From Frischella japonica (GTDB taxonomy: Bacteria > Pseudomonadota > Gammaproteobacteria > Enterobacterales > Orbaceae), in NCBI RefSeq assembly GCF_014489845.1, contig NZ_JABURY010000010.1, forward strand, positions 1 through 64,000: 64,000 nt of DNA, in the 5' to 3' direction. A model generated the notes under the pieces. It was not told the DNA's origin. It was given only the letters and a program-made list of their open reading frames with translations, and ran no database searches. The position numbers were made by a program, and so were the translations under genes. Shown in pieces: positions 7,682 to 16,998 of this stretch; position 1 is the first letter of the stretch, and every line of letters starts with the position of its first letter.

Positions 7682-8581
7682 ATGATTTTCAATCTACAAC
7701 GCTATTCAACTCATGATGGTCCAGGAATAAGAACCGTTATTTTTTTTAAAGGTTGTTCATTGAGCTGTTTTTGGTGTCAAAACCCAGAAAGTCAATCACT
7801 TAAATCTGAAATTTTATATGACAAACGCTTATGTATACATGATTGTCAATTGTGTGTAAAAAAAATTCCGCAAATTTTTAATAAAGAGTGTGAAGAATTG
7901 ACCATTGACCGTGCTCACTTTAATGAACAATTGATTGAAAATGTAAAGTTTGTTTGTCCTAGTTTGGCAATTAGTGTTTGCGGGGAACCTCAAACTGTCG
8001 ATGAAATTATGGTGGTTGTTAATAAAGATGCGCCATTTTACTTACGCACAAACGGTGGTGTAACTATATCGGGAGGTGAGCCATTCATGCAACCGGATTT
8101 AATTCAGCAAATTTTACAACGTTGTAAAGAAAAAAATTATCATACAGCCGTTGAAACTTGTTTACATGTACCCTGGAAATATGTCGAACCGTCCTTACCT
8201 TATCTTGATCTCTTCTTAGCTGATTTAAAACATACTGATGAAAAAAAATTCAAAGAATGGACAAACGGTTCGGTGAAACGCATTTTGGATAATTTTCGAC
8301 AATTATCCATTACCGGTAAAGCAATTACCGTAAGAGTACCAATAATCCAAGGCTTTAATGCTGATAAATCATCAATGCGCTCAATTATTGATTTTGCAGC
8401 TAATGAAATAACCACTCATGAAATTCACTTTTTACCCTATCACACATTGGGTATTAATAAATACAAAATGTTAGATATGCCATATTACGCACCAACTGAA
8501 CCGCTAAATGACAATGAGTTAGTTGACTATGCAATGCATTATGCTGCGGAAAAAAAATTAACAGCTGTTTTAAGAGGATAA
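7682..8581 (+). CDS. ybiY: Radical SAM glycyl-radical-enzyme activase (YbiY-type)
   Basis: This 299-aa protein uses S-adenosylmethionine and a 4Fe-4S cluster to install the glycyl radical on its partner YbiW. The radical-SAM cysteines are C25-x3-C29-x2-C32 (KGCSLSCFWC). A cysteine-rich ferredoxin-like insert follows (about residues 55-110). TISGGEP and LHVPWKY mark the SAM-binding core. The first residues MIFNLQRYSTHDGPGIRT match E. coli YbiY closely. ATG 7682 is chosen over ATG 7676 because AAAGGAG (7668-7674) is only one base from the latter. It is the first gene of a two-gene operon, with ybiW 30 bases downstream. Control sites upstream are a CRP site and a palindromic operator. Confidence 0.94.
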   Translation: MIFNLQRYSTHDGPGIRTVIFFKGCSLSCFWCQNPESQSLKSEILYDKRLCIHDCQLCVKKIPQIFNKECEELTIDRAHFNEQLIENVKFVCPSLAISVCGEPQTVDEIMVVVNKDAPFYLRTNGGVTISGGEPFMQPDLIQQILQRCKEKNYHTAVETCLHVPWKYVEPSLPYLDLFLADLKHTDEKKFKEWTNGSVKRILDNFRQLSITGKAITVRVPIIQGFNADKSSMRSIIDFAANEITTHEIHFLPYHTLGINKYKMLDMPYYAPTEPLNDNELVDYAMHYAAEKKLTAVLRG

Positions 8582-8611
8582 ATGCTATCAAAATAGCCAA
8601 AGGAGACAACG

Positions 8612-11044
8612 ATGACAAAACTAAATTTAACAGAGATTACCCCCAGAATTCAAGCACATAAAGATGCTTTAATTCATATTATTAAACCCCATATTTGCGT
8701 TGAACGTGCTGAACACTATACTGAATCATATAAAAAACATTTCGCACAACCAATTGTTATCCGTCGCGCATATGCTTTGGTTAATCATTTGGCAAAAAAA
8801 ACAATTTGGATAAAACATGATGAATTAATTGTTGGTAACCAAGCTAGTCATCCTCGAGCGGCACCCATATTTCCAGAATATACCGTCGGCTGGATTGAGA
8901 AAGAAATCGATGAACTAGGCGATAGACCTGGTGCTGGTTTTGAAGTCAGTGAACGTGATAAAGCAGTGTTGCATGATATCTGTCCGTGGTGGCATGGTCA
9001 AACAGTATTAGATCGCTGCTATGCACTTTTTACTGATGAACAGAAATCGTTACTTGATACGGTAATGATTAAAGCAGAAGGAAATATGAATGCTGGAGAT
9101 GCTCATTTAGCAATTAATTTTCCACTGATTCTAGAAAATGGCATTGATGGCATTATTGCTAAAATTAGAGAACGTCGTGAGCGCTTAGATTTAACTAACT
9201 TAGATGATTTTTATAAAAGTCATTTTCTAAAAGCTTCCGATATGTCAATGGTGGCAATGAGTGAATATATTGAACGTTATGCTAAGTTAGCCAATAAAAT
9301 GGCAGAAACCGAAACACGCGACTGGCGTAAAAAAGAGTTACAGGGAATCGCTGATAACTGCCATTTAATTGCGCATCAACCGCCAAAAACTTATTGGCAA
9401 GCATTACAACTATGCTATTTTGTGATGTTAATATTACAAATAGAGTCAAATGGTCATTCCGTTTCCTTTGGGCGTTTGGATCAATATCTTTACCCATTTT
9501 ATCAAAAAGATGTTGAACAAAATAAACTAATAACTCGAGAAAATGCTATAGAATTATTACATAGTTGTTGGTTAAAACTTTTAGAAATTAATAAAATTCG
9601 TTCTGGTTCTCACTCAAAAGCCTCTGCAGGAAGTCCAATGTACCAAAATGTTACTATTGGTGGGCAAAAACTTGTAAATGGTAAACCAATTGATGCGGTA
9701 AATAGTTTATCGTTGGCGATATTAGAATCCTGTGGTCGTTTAAAATCAACACAACCCAATCTTAGTGTGCGTTATCATGCAGGATTAAGTAATGAATTTT
9801 TAGATGCATGTGTGCAAGTTATTCGTTGTGGCTTTGGTATGCCAGCGTTCAATAATGATGAAATTGTAATCCCTGAATTTATTAAACTGGGCGTTGAACC
9901 ACAGGATGCCTATGATTATTCTGCAATTGGTTGTATCGAAACGGCGGTTCCAGGTAAATGGGGATATCGTTGTACAGGTATGAGTTTTATTAACTTTACA
10001 CGTGTTGTACTGGCAGCACTTGAGGGAGGTAAAGATGCAACGAGCGGAGCCGTTTTCTTAGCACAAGAAAAAGCATTGAGTAAAGGTAATTTTACGAACT
10101 TCAATGAAGTGATGCAATCTTGGGATAAACAAATTCGTTATTACACCCGTAAATCTATTGAAATCGAGTATGTCATAGATACCATGTTAGAAGAAAATGC
10201 TCACGATATTATTTGCTCTGTTTTAGTCGATGATTGTATCGAACGTGGTAAAACACTCAAACAAGGCGGGGCTAAATATGATTGGGTTTCAGGTTTACAG
10301 GTCGGATTAGCCAATACAGCCAACAGTCTTGAAGCAGTTAAAAAATTGGTATTTGAACAAGGTATGATTAGTCAACAAGAGCTAGCTGAATCTTTAGCGT
10401 CAAATTTTGACGGTTTAAACGGTGAACAATTACGTCAACGTTTATTAAATGGTGCACCTAAATACGGTAATGATAATGATGAAGTTGACCAGTTATTAGT
10501 TGATGCCTATCACAGTTATATAGATGAACTCAAAAACTATAAGAATCCACGTTATGGTCGTGGCCCAATAGGTGGGACTTATTATGCAGGTACCTCCTCA
10601 ATTTCTGCCAATGTTCCATTTGGTGCACAAACGGCAGCGACGCCAGATGGACGTAAAGCTTGGACTCCTTTAGCAGAAGGCGCGAGTCCTTCATCAGGTA
10701 CCGATACATTAGGTCCTACAGCGGTATTCAATTCCATCGGTAAATTACCAACCGATAAAATTTTGGGTGGGGTATTACTTAATCAAAAACTTAATCCATC
10801 TACGCTCGATCATATCCAAGATAGGCAAAAGCTAATGCTTATGTTACGAACCTTTTTTGAAGTGCACAAGGGGTGGCATGTACAATACAACGTGGTTTCA
10901 CGTGAAACATTATTGGCAGCAAAAACAAATCCCGATCAGTATCGAGATTTAGTGGTTCGTGTTGCTGGTTACTCTGCATTCTTTACCGCATTATCACCAG
11001 AAGCACAAGATGATATCATTGCCCGAACTGAGCATGTTATTTGA
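8612..11044 (+). CDS. ybiW: Glycyl radical enzyme, YbiW type (1,5-anhydroglucitol-6-phosphate lyase)
   Basis: The protein is 810 aa, exactly the length of E. coli YbiW, and collinear with it from end to end. The thiyl-radical cysteine is C441 with E443 (GCIETAV). This C-x-E pair marks the dehydratase/lyase branch of glycyl radical enzymes rather than true pyruvate formate-lyase (C-C). The radical-bearing glycine is G786 in RVAGYSAFF. E. coli YbiW has been reported to open 1,5-anhydroglucitol-6-phosphate to 1-deoxyfructose-6-phosphate, and the neighbouring fsa fits the next step. The enzyme is oxygen-sensitive, so the route is anaerobic. AAAGGAG precedes the start. A hairpin follows the stop. 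Older annotation would call it pyruvate formate-lyase, which the active-site residues argue against. Confidence 0.94.
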   Translation: MTKLNLTEITPRIQAHKDALIHIIKPHICVERAEHYTESYKKHFAQPIVIRRAYALVNHLAKKTIWIKHDELIVGNQASHPRAAPIFPEYTVGWIEKEIDELGDRPGAGFEVSERDKAVLHDICPWWHGQTVLDRCYALFTDEQKSLLDTVMIKAEGNMNAGDAHLAINFPLILENGIDGIIAKIRERRERLDLTNLDDFYKSHFLKASDMSMVAMSEYIERYAKLANKMAETETRDWRKKELQGIADNCHLIAHQPPKTYWQALQLCYFVMLILQIESNGHSVSFGRLDQYLYPFYQKDVEQNKLITRENAIELLHSCWLKLLEINKIRSGSHSKASAGSPMYQNVTIGGQKLVNGKPIDAVNSLSLAILESCGRLKSTQPNLSVRYHAGLSNEFLDACVQVIRCGFGMPAFNNDEIVIPEFIKLGVEPQDAYDYSAIGCIETAVPGKWGYRCTGMSFINFTRVVLAALEGGKDATSGAVFLAQEKALSKGNFTNFNEVMQSWDKQIRYYTRKSIEIEYVIDTMLEENAHDIICSVLVDDCIERGKTLKQGGAKYDWVSGLQVGLANTANSLEAVKKLVFEQGMISQQELAESLASNFDGLNGEQLRQRLLNGAPKYGNDNDEVDQLLVDAYHSYIDELKNYKNPRYGRGPIGGTYYAGTSSISANVPFGAQTAATPDGRKAWTPLAEGASPSSGTDTLGPTAVFNSIGKLPTDKILGGVLLNQKLNPSTLDHIQDRQKLMLMLRTFFEVHKGWHVQYNVVSRETLLAAKTNPDQYRDLVVRVAGYSAFFTALSPEAQDDIIARTEHVI

Positions 11045-11073
11045 TTACATTTTTATACTTTATCTAACTAAAA

Positions 11074-11095
11074 TAAGCCATCATTTGATGGCTTA
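11074..11095 (+). terminator. Hairpin after ybiW
   Basis: The stem TAAGCCATCA / TGATGGCTTA has a minimal loop and is followed by a T-rich stretch (ATTATTTATTTTC). It starts 30 bases after the ybiW stop. Confidence 0.55.
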
Positions 11096-11411
11096 ATTAT
11101 TTATTTTCATTATTCAATAATATTAGCCTTCATTTACAACTTTATTAACAATCAATAAAGGGTGGTTTTATCATTAAAATATTACTTGAAAGATAAATAA
11201 TCACTCAAGTAGTATTTCAATCGGTTAAACATTTAATGATTGTTGTCAAAGAGTTGTGTAAGATAGTCGCCAGTTACTCTAAAAACAGTATAGATGATAT
11301 AAAAACTATAATTAAAACAACTGTTAAATCTATTACACATCACATATGTAATGACGCGACGGAATGATTCTCCTGATTAATTAAATTGTTGGAATAAAAG
11401 GCTAGCTATAA
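11096..11411. other. Spacer upstream of second DeoR regulator
   Basis: No gene is seen. It contains an interrupted inverted repeat ATTACA (11332-11337) / TGTAAT (11347-11352), which could be an operator for the following regulator. It contains no TTTCGAA core. Confidence 0.35.
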
Positions 11412-12170
11412 ATGTTTTATTTAATGAATGAACGTCAAAAAGAAATTATTTACCGAGTCAATGAATTAGGACAAGTTAAAGTCGCTGATTTAGCCCAGTA
11501 TCTGGCTGTTTCGGTTGTTACCATTCGGCATGATCTTAATTTCTTAGAAGAAAAAGGTTACTTAAAACGTGAACATGGTTATGCCGTGACAATGGATAGC
11601 GATAATTTAGATGCGCGAATGAAAATTAAATTTCCGCTAAAACAAAAAATTGCTGAATATGCTGCTTCATTAGTCAATAATAATGAAGTTATCTTTATCG
11701 AAGGGGGAAGTACTAACGCTTTACTTGCTCGTCATTTAGCCTTTACTCGTCGAATAACGTTAATTACTTCAAGTTATTATATTGCTCAAATACTTAAAAC
11801 CACTGATATTAAAGTAATTGTGATTGGTGGCGAATATCAAAAGAAGAGTGATAGTGTTGTTGGCGAACTTGCATGTTTAGCCATTGCGCATATTTCTTTC
11901 GATAAAGCGTTTATTGGTGTTGATGGATTTACTGAACAAACGGGTTTTACTGGGCGCGATAATATGCGCACAGAATTAGTCAATACAATTTTAGATAAAC
12001 CTAGTGAAAATATCATTATTACTGATTCATCAAAATTCGGTCAACAACAGAAATATTTATTTCAACCGCTTAGTGCCATTAATCGAGTAATTACCGATTC
12101 TAATATAGATAGTAAAAATGAACGTTACTTACATGATAATGCAATTATTGTTGATAAGGTTAAATATTAA
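11412..12170 (+). CDS. DeoR-family transcriptional regulator (YciT-like), paralog
   Basis: This 252-aa protein has the same layout as the DeoR regulator at 6690-7433: a winged helix-turn-helix (VADLAQYLAVSVVTIRHDLNFLEE) and a DeoRC domain with IFIEGGSTNALLAR, GFTGRDNMR and ITDSSKFG. The two are clearly paralogs and both resemble E. coli YciT. The second ATG at 11424 would give MNERQKE, which aligns with YciT's own start. ATG 11412 has AAAGG 11 bases upstream. The gene lies 367 bases after ybiW in the same direction. Together with the first copy it brackets the PTS-ybiYW island, so it may tune the same regulon or answer to a second sugar phosphate. Confidence 0.88.
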   Translation: MFYLMNERQKEIIYRVNELGQVKVADLAQYLAVSVVTIRHDLNFLEEKGYLKREHGYAVTMDSDNLDARMKIKFPLKQKIAEYAASLVNNNEVIFIEGGSTNALLARHLAFTRRITLITSSYYIAQILKTTDIKVIVIGGEYQKKSDSVVGELACLAIAHISFDKAFIGVDGFTEQTGFTGRDNMRTELVNTILDKPSENIIITDSSKFGQQQKYLFQPLSAINRVITDSNIDSKNERYLHDNAIIVDKVKY

Positions 12171-12249
12171 TTGCGGTTTATATTTGTGGACATTTTTATT
12201 GTGAGTAATCATACTTAATAGGCGAAAAACTTGATTTGCGCCATTCGCA

Positions 12250-12286
12250 ATGTACATAACCATAAAAAATTGTTTGTTATGTACAT
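12250..12286. repeat. 11-bp perfect inverted repeat
   Basis: ATGTACATAAC (12250-12260) and GTTATGTACAT (12276-12286) flank a 15-base AT-rich loop in the spacer between two convergent genes. There is no T run, so it is not a typical terminator. Role unknown. Confidence 0.5.
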
Positions 12287-12381
12287 GGCAGTCTATCTAA
12301 TTCTTTTCGGTAATTAAACCGCTTAATTTTTATTGTATATGAAATATTTATATTTTCTTAAATCGTCAATTATCCGTTTTA

Positions 12382-12735
12382 TCAGAATATTTCCCATATC
12401 TTTTCAGGTGGGCGACCAATTATAGCGCGATGATTATTTACCACGATGGGGCGTTCAATCAATATCGGGTATCGATGCATCGCATTAAATAATTGTTGTT
12501 CAGTAATATTTTCACCATCTAGATATAATTCTTGATAAAGCTGTTCTTTCGTTCGCATAATTTGCCGTGCTGAGTTAAAACCAAGTTGGTTAACTAAGGT
12601 TTGTAACTGTTCGATTGATGGCGGATTATCTAAATATAATACAATGTTTGGTTTAATACCTTTATCAATGAGTAACGCGAGTGTTGTTCGGCTTTTAGAG
12701 CATTTAGGGTTATGGTATAAGGTAATAGTTGTCAT
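12382..12735 (-). CDS. yfgD: ArsC/Spx-fold protein, YfgD-type arsenate reductase homolog
   Basis: This 117-aa thioredoxin-fold protein of the ArsC family has the active cysteine C12 in YHNPKCSKSR and the C-terminal ERPIVVNNHRAIIGRPPE block. It matches E. coli YfgD (about 119 aa) better than the plasmid ArsC (about 141 aa). Family members reduce arsenate with glutathione and glutaredoxin. YfgD itself has no proven arsenic role, and no ars operon genes lie nearby. It stands alone on the minus strand, convergent with the DeoR gene. Confidence 0.88.
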   Translation of the reverse strand: MTTITLYHNPKCSKSRTTLALLIDKGIKPNIVLYLDNPPSIEQLQTLVNQLGFNSARQIMRTKEQLYQELYLDGENITEQQLFNAMHRYPILIERPIVVNNHRAIIGRPPEKIWEIF

Positions 12736-12859
12736 TTTGATTGAAGATTATTATTGGAACGTCATACTTTATCGTTATTTTTTAAATCTGCAATAAATAA
12801 AGAGAAATAAATCAAAAAACAGGTATAATTTCGGCGTCTTTTTTCGTTGTGGATTTATC

Positions 12860-14794
12860 ATGCTATCATTATCAACACATCATCTCGAATTACTTAGCCC
12901 AGCTAAAGATATTGAAATTGCTAAACATGCTATCTTGCATGGCGCGGATGCCGTTTATATTGGCGGCCCTCAATTTGGTGCTCGGCATAATGCCGGTAAT
13001 TCGGTTAGTGACATTGCTAAATTAGTCACTTTTGCTCATCTCTATTATGCTAAAGTTTTTGTAACTTTAAATACAATTTTACATGATAATGAATTGGAAC
13101 CAGCTAGACAATTAATTCATCAACTTTACAACGCAGGTGTCGATGCATTAATTATTCAAGATATGGGGATTTTAGCTTTGGATATTCCACCAATTGATTT
13201 ACATGCCAGTACGCAAATGGATATTCGAACCCCTGAAAAAGCTAAATTCTTGGCTGATGTCGGTTTTTCACAAATTGTGTTAGCAAGAGAGTTAAATTTA
13301 GCTGAAATTAATGCCATTCATCAACAGAGTCCAGCTACCATTGAATACTTTGTGCATGGTGCGTTATGTGTCGCATTTTCCGGGCAATGTTATATTTCTC
13401 ATGCACAAACTGGGCGAAGTGCCAATCGTGGTGATTGTTCACAAGCCTGTCGCTTACCCTATACTTTGAAAGATGATCAAAACCGGGTGGTCGCTTATGA
13501 GAAGCATTTGTTATCAATGAAAGACAATAATCAATCAAATAATTTATTAGCCTTAATTGATGCGGGTGTCCGTTCTTTTAAAATTGAAGGGCGGTATAAA
13601 GATTTAAGTTACGTAAAAAATATAACAGCTTTTTATCGGCAACATTTAGATAATATTTTAACAAAGCGTCCGGATTTATGTCGTGCTTCAAGTGGTAAAA
13701 CAGAACACTTTTTTATACCAGATCCAGATCGTACTTTTCATCGTGGTAATACCGATTATTTTGTACATGGTCGTCAGGCGAATATCGGGGCATTTGATTC
13801 ACCTAAATTTATTGGTATAAATGTCGGTGAACTGATAAAAATTTCCGCTAATACGTTAGATATTCGGGCAAAATCTCCTTTGGTCAATGGTGACGGTCTT
13901 AATGTATTAGTTAAGCGTGAGATAGTTGGTTTTCGTGCTGATAAAGTAGAAAAATTATCGGCTGATGTATATCGCGTTTACCCAAATGTATTACCGAAAT
14001 CATTAATGTCATTGCAATTACCTTGCCAGATTAATCGTAATTTTGATCATGTGTGGCAACAAAACTTATTAAAACAATCCAGCCAACGGCGAATAGGGGT
14101 TTCATTTGCTTTAACAGATTGTCAGGGTGGCATTGAGCTCTTTGTAAAAAGCGAGGAGGGGATTACTGTTAGTAAAAGGTTAATAGCTAATTTTAATATT
14201 GCACAACAAATTGATAAAACGCGCCAGAATTTACAAGAAAGTTTAGCAAAATTGGGACAAACTATTTACTATGCTATAACCATCGACATTGACTTGCGTA
14301 CCCTTTACTTTATTCCAAGTAGTCAATTCAATCAATTAAGACGTGATGTGATTGATATGCTAACCCAAACGCGGATTGAGCGTTATTGTCGTAAAAAACG
14401 CCGCTCGGAGTTATCTCCCATACCTGTATATCCAGAAACCCATTTAACTTTTTTAGCTAATGTTTATAACGACAAAGCACGTGAATTTTATCAACGACAT
14501 GGAGTGGAATTGGTTGAAAGTGCTTATGAAGCGCATCAAATAACAGATGATGCGCCTCTTATGATTACCAAACATTGTTTACGTTATGCTTTTAATTTAT
14601 GTCCTAAACAAGCCAAAGGTGTGCAAGGTGTTAGAACCAAAGTGACACCAATGAAACTTATCCATAATAAGGAAGAGTTGACTTTGAAATTCAATTGTAA
14701 GGCTTGTGAAATGCAGGTTTGGGGAAAAATTAAGCCACATATTCTTAAAATGCCGTTACTTGGCAGTGAGGTCATTTTTTTAGATAAAAAGTAG
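12860..14794 (+). CDS. rlhA: 23S rRNA 5-hydroxycytidine C2501 synthase (U32 peptidase family)
   Basis: This 644-aa protein has the U32 (collagenase-like) N-terminal barrel. LELLSPAKD and AVYIGGPQFGAR are at the start. The cysteine-rich signature GALCVAFSGQC followed by NRGDCSQACRLPY lies near residues 165-200 and probably holds an iron-sulfur cluster. The length and the long C-terminal extension match E. coli RlhA (YdcP, about 650 aa), which hydroxylates C2501 of 23S rRNA using prephenate-dependent chemistry. The start ATG at 12860 fits E. coli's short N-terminus. A bidirectional terminator separates it from the convergent htpG. Confidence 0.9.
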   Translation: MLSLSTHHLELLSPAKDIEIAKHAILHGADAVYIGGPQFGARHNAGNSVSDIAKLVTFAHLYYAKVFVTLNTILHDNELEPARQLIHQLYNAGVDALIIQDMGILALDIPPIDLHASTQMDIRTPEKAKFLADVGFSQIVLARELNLAEINAIHQQSPATIEYFVHGALCVAFSGQCYISHAQTGRSANRGDCSQACRLPYTLKDDQNRVVAYEKHLLSMKDNNQSNNLLALIDAGVRSFKIEGRYKDLSYVKNITAFYRQHLDNILTKRPDLCRASSGKTEHFFIPDPDRTFHRGNTDYFVHGRQANIGAFDSPKFIGINVGELIKISANTLDIRAKSPLVNGDGLNVLVKREIVGFRADKVEKLSADVYRVYPNVLPKSLMSLQLPCQINRNFDHVWQQNLLKQSSQRRIGVSFALTDCQGGIELFVKSEEGITVSKRLIANFNIAQQIDKTRQNLQESLAKLGQTIYYAITIDIDLRTLYFIPSSQFNQLRRDVIDMLTQTRIERYCRKKRRSELSPIPVYPETHLTFLANVYNDKAREFYQRHGVELVESAYEAHQITDDAPLMITKHCLRYAFNLCPKQAKGVQGVRTKVTPMKLIHNKEELTLKFNCKACEMQVWGKIKPHILKMPLLGSEVIFLDKK

Positions 14795-14939
14795 GTGAAA
14801 ATAAAACGTTTTATTGATTCTTGCTACAATGGCATGGGTAAATAGCAAATTATTTACATTCCCGATAAATTCATGCTTGATAGTCAGTTGTAATTTATTT
14901 AAATATCTGATGTTATTTAAGATATTGAAGAAAATAAAT

Positions 14940-15011
14940 ATGAAACATCATCGCAATAAATATGTGTTCACAGTTCATCGCCTAGTTTTTTCAACTAATT
15001 CTGGCTACTAG
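14940..15011 (+). pseudogene. Possible IS200/IS605-type tnpA N-terminal relic
   Basis: A 23-codon frame starts MKHHRNKYVF and reads YVFTVHRLVFSTNSGY before a stop. It resembles the first beta-strand of IS200-family transposases (pattern Y-x-x-x-H-x-V-F-x-T-x-x-x-Y). Nothing of the rest of a transposase follows. It is either a relic or chance resemblance in a 290-base spacer. Confidence 0.2.
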
Positions 15012-15032
15012 TCATCTAATATAATTATAAAA

Positions 15033-15062
15033 AAACCGATATAATCTAAATTATATCGGTTT
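15033..15062. terminator. Bidirectional terminator between rlhA and htpG
   Basis: A perfect 13-bp stem AAACCGATATAAT / ATTATATCGGTTT with a 4-base loop has A's on the left and T's on the right. It suits both converging transcripts. Confidence 0.85.
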
Positions 15063-15084
15063 ATTTTAGGAGGCTATTAATAAG

Positions 15085-16959
15085 TTATTTCATGAGTAAT
15101 TTATTTACATTTTTAATAAATTTACTCGGATCATTTAAAGCGCCTTTTTCGGCTAACAAAGCTTGATCAAGTAATAATTCTACCCAATCTTTAAAATCAA
15201 CATCATCTTGCGTATCAGCAGCTTTTTTAACTAACGGATGCACAGGATTAAGTTCGAAAGTATATTTTACTTCTGGTGCTTTTTGGCCTGCTGCCGCAAA
15301 CAGTTTAGCCATTTGCGTTGTCATTTCACCTTCTTTTGTTGTCACTATTGCCGGAGTATCTGTTAAACGATGTGTTAATTTAACATCTTTAACTTTATCC
15401 CCTAAAACAGTTTTTACTCGGCTAACAAATGGTTCAAGTTCTTTTTCTGCTTGCTTTTGTTCGTCAGTTTCTTGATCTGCTAGTTTTTCAATAGATTCAT
15501 CAGATTTACTCACTGATTGGAAGGCTTTCCCAGAAAATTCAGTTAAGTTACTCATCATCCATTCGTCAATGCGATCTGAAAGCAGTAGCACTTCTATACC
15601 TTTTTTACGGAACAATTCAAGGTGTGGGCTATATTTTGCTGCTTGATAACTATCAGCGGTAATGTAATAAATCTTCTCTTGACCTTCTGACATACGATTA
15701 ATATATTCTTCCAAAGCCACTGTTTGCGCATCACTATCGTTATGGGTTGAAGCAAAACGGAGCAATTTGGCGATAATCTCTTTATTTGCAAAATCTTCAC
15801 CGGTACCTTCTTTAAGTACTAAGCCAAATTCAGTCCAGAATTGTTGGTATTTTTCTTTATCTTCTTTAGCTAATTTTTCTAACATCTGTAAAACACGTTT
15901 ACTACAGGCGTTACGTAAATTTTGTGTTACTTTGCTATCCTGTAAAATTTCACGTGAAACGTTTAAAGGAAGATCATTAGAGTCGATTAAACCTTTTACA
16001 AAACGCAAGTAATTAGGCATAAATTGTTCGGCATCGTCCATGATAAAGACACGTTGTACATAAAGTTTCAAACCGTGTTTATGATCACGATTCCACATAT
16101 CCCATGGTGCTTTTGACGGAATATAGAGTAGGCTAGTATATTCCTGTTTACCTTCAACACGGTTATGGCTCCAAATCAGTGGTTCGTTATAATCATGGGA
16201 CAAATGTTCATAAAATGCTTTATATTCATCATCAGAAATATCTGCTTTACTACGGGTCCAAAGTGCTTGGGCTTTATTGACTTTTTCCCACTTAATTTCT
16301 TTACTTTCTTCTTCAATGGTTTGAATTTCAACCGGTAAAGAAATATGATCAGAATATTTACTGATGATTGAACGCAGACGCCAGTCATCTAAAAACTCTT
16401 TTTCATCGTCTTTCAGGTGAAGTGTAATTTCCGTACCGCGACTTGATTTATGGGCATCAGAAATAGTGTATTCACCTTCCCCAGCGGATTGCCACATGAC
16501 CGCTTCATCTTCTTTAGCAGTTGCAGCACGGGTTACCACGGTAACGTTATCGGCTACAATAAATGCCGAATAGAAGCCAACACCAAATTGACCTATTAGT
16601 TGACTATCTTTAGCTTGATCGCTGCCGATTGACTCTAAAAAAGCTTTAGTCCCTGATTTAGCAATGGTACCTAAATTTTCAATGACTTCATCACGAGTCA
16701 TACCAATACCATTATCAGCAATAGTAAGTGTACTTGCATCTTTGTTAACCCAAATTTTAACACCTAATTCACCATCTCCAGCATATAGGTTAGGGTTTTC
16801 TAATGCTTTAAAGCGAAGTTTATCTGCAGCATCAGACGCATTTGAGATAAGTTCTCTTAAGAATATTTCTTTATTAGAATAAAGTGAGTGAATCATTAAG
16901 TGAAGAAGTTGTTTCACTTCTGATTGAAATCCACGAGTTTCGGTTCCTTGGTTACTCAT
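15085..16959 (-). CDS. htpG: Hsp90-family chaperone HtpG
   Basis: This 624-aa protein has the length and all blocks of bacterial Hsp90. The N-terminal GHKL ATPase contains [17 protein letters not shown] (about residues 38-54), [11 protein letters not shown] and [11 protein letters not shown]. The middle domain contains NVSREILQ and the C-terminal domain is the dimerisation domain. It is an ATP-driven cytosolic chaperone that works with DnaK. The start [11 protein letters not shown] agrees with enterobacterial HtpG, and AGAGG lies upstream. A sigma-32-like promoter lies 40-70 bases before the start, so heat-shock control is likely. Confidence 0.98.
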   Translation of the reverse strand: MSNQGTETRGFQSEVKQLLHLMIHSLYSNKEIFLRELISNASDAADKLRFKALENPNLYAGDGELGVKIWVNKDASTLTIADNGIGMTRDEVIENLGTIAKSGTKAFLESIGSDQAKDSQLIGQFGVGFYSAFIVADNVTVVTRAATAKEDEAVMWQSAGEGEYTISDAHKSSRGTEITLHLKDDEKEFLDDWRLRSIISKYSDHISLPVEIQTIEEESKEIKWEKVNKAQALWTRSKADISDDEYKAFYEHLSHDYNEPLIWSHNRVEGKQEYTSLLYIPSKAPWDMWNRDHKHGLKLYVQRVFIMDDAEQFMPNYLRFVKGLIDSNDLPLNVSREILQDSKVTQNLRNACSKRVLQMLEKLAKEDKEKYQQFWTEFGLVLKEGTGEDFANKEIIAKLLRFASTHNDSDAQTVALEEYINRMSEGQEKIYYITADSYQAAKYSPHLELFRKKGIEVLLLSDRIDEWMMSNLTEFSGKAFQSVSKSDESIEKLADQETDEQKQAEKELEPFVSRVKTVLGDKVKDVKLTHRLTDTPAIVTTKEGEMTTQMAKLFAAAGQKAPEVKYTFELNPVHPLVKKAADTQDDVDFKDWVELLLDQALLAEKGALNDPSKFIKNVNKLLMK

Positions 16960-16998
16960 TGATTAATACCTCTAAATTTATTATTAAGACATCTATCT

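Noticed and set aside
8612-11044. Calling the glycyl radical enzyme pyruvate formate-lyase
   Set aside because: True PFL has two adjacent active-site cysteines. Here the site is C441-I-E443, and the whole chain is collinear with YbiW.
14814-15011. 65-codon frame after rlhA read as a complete gene
   Set aside because: The first 42 codons have no coding character and no ribosome site. Only the last 23 codons, from ATG 14940, are mildly interesting and are listed as a possible relic.
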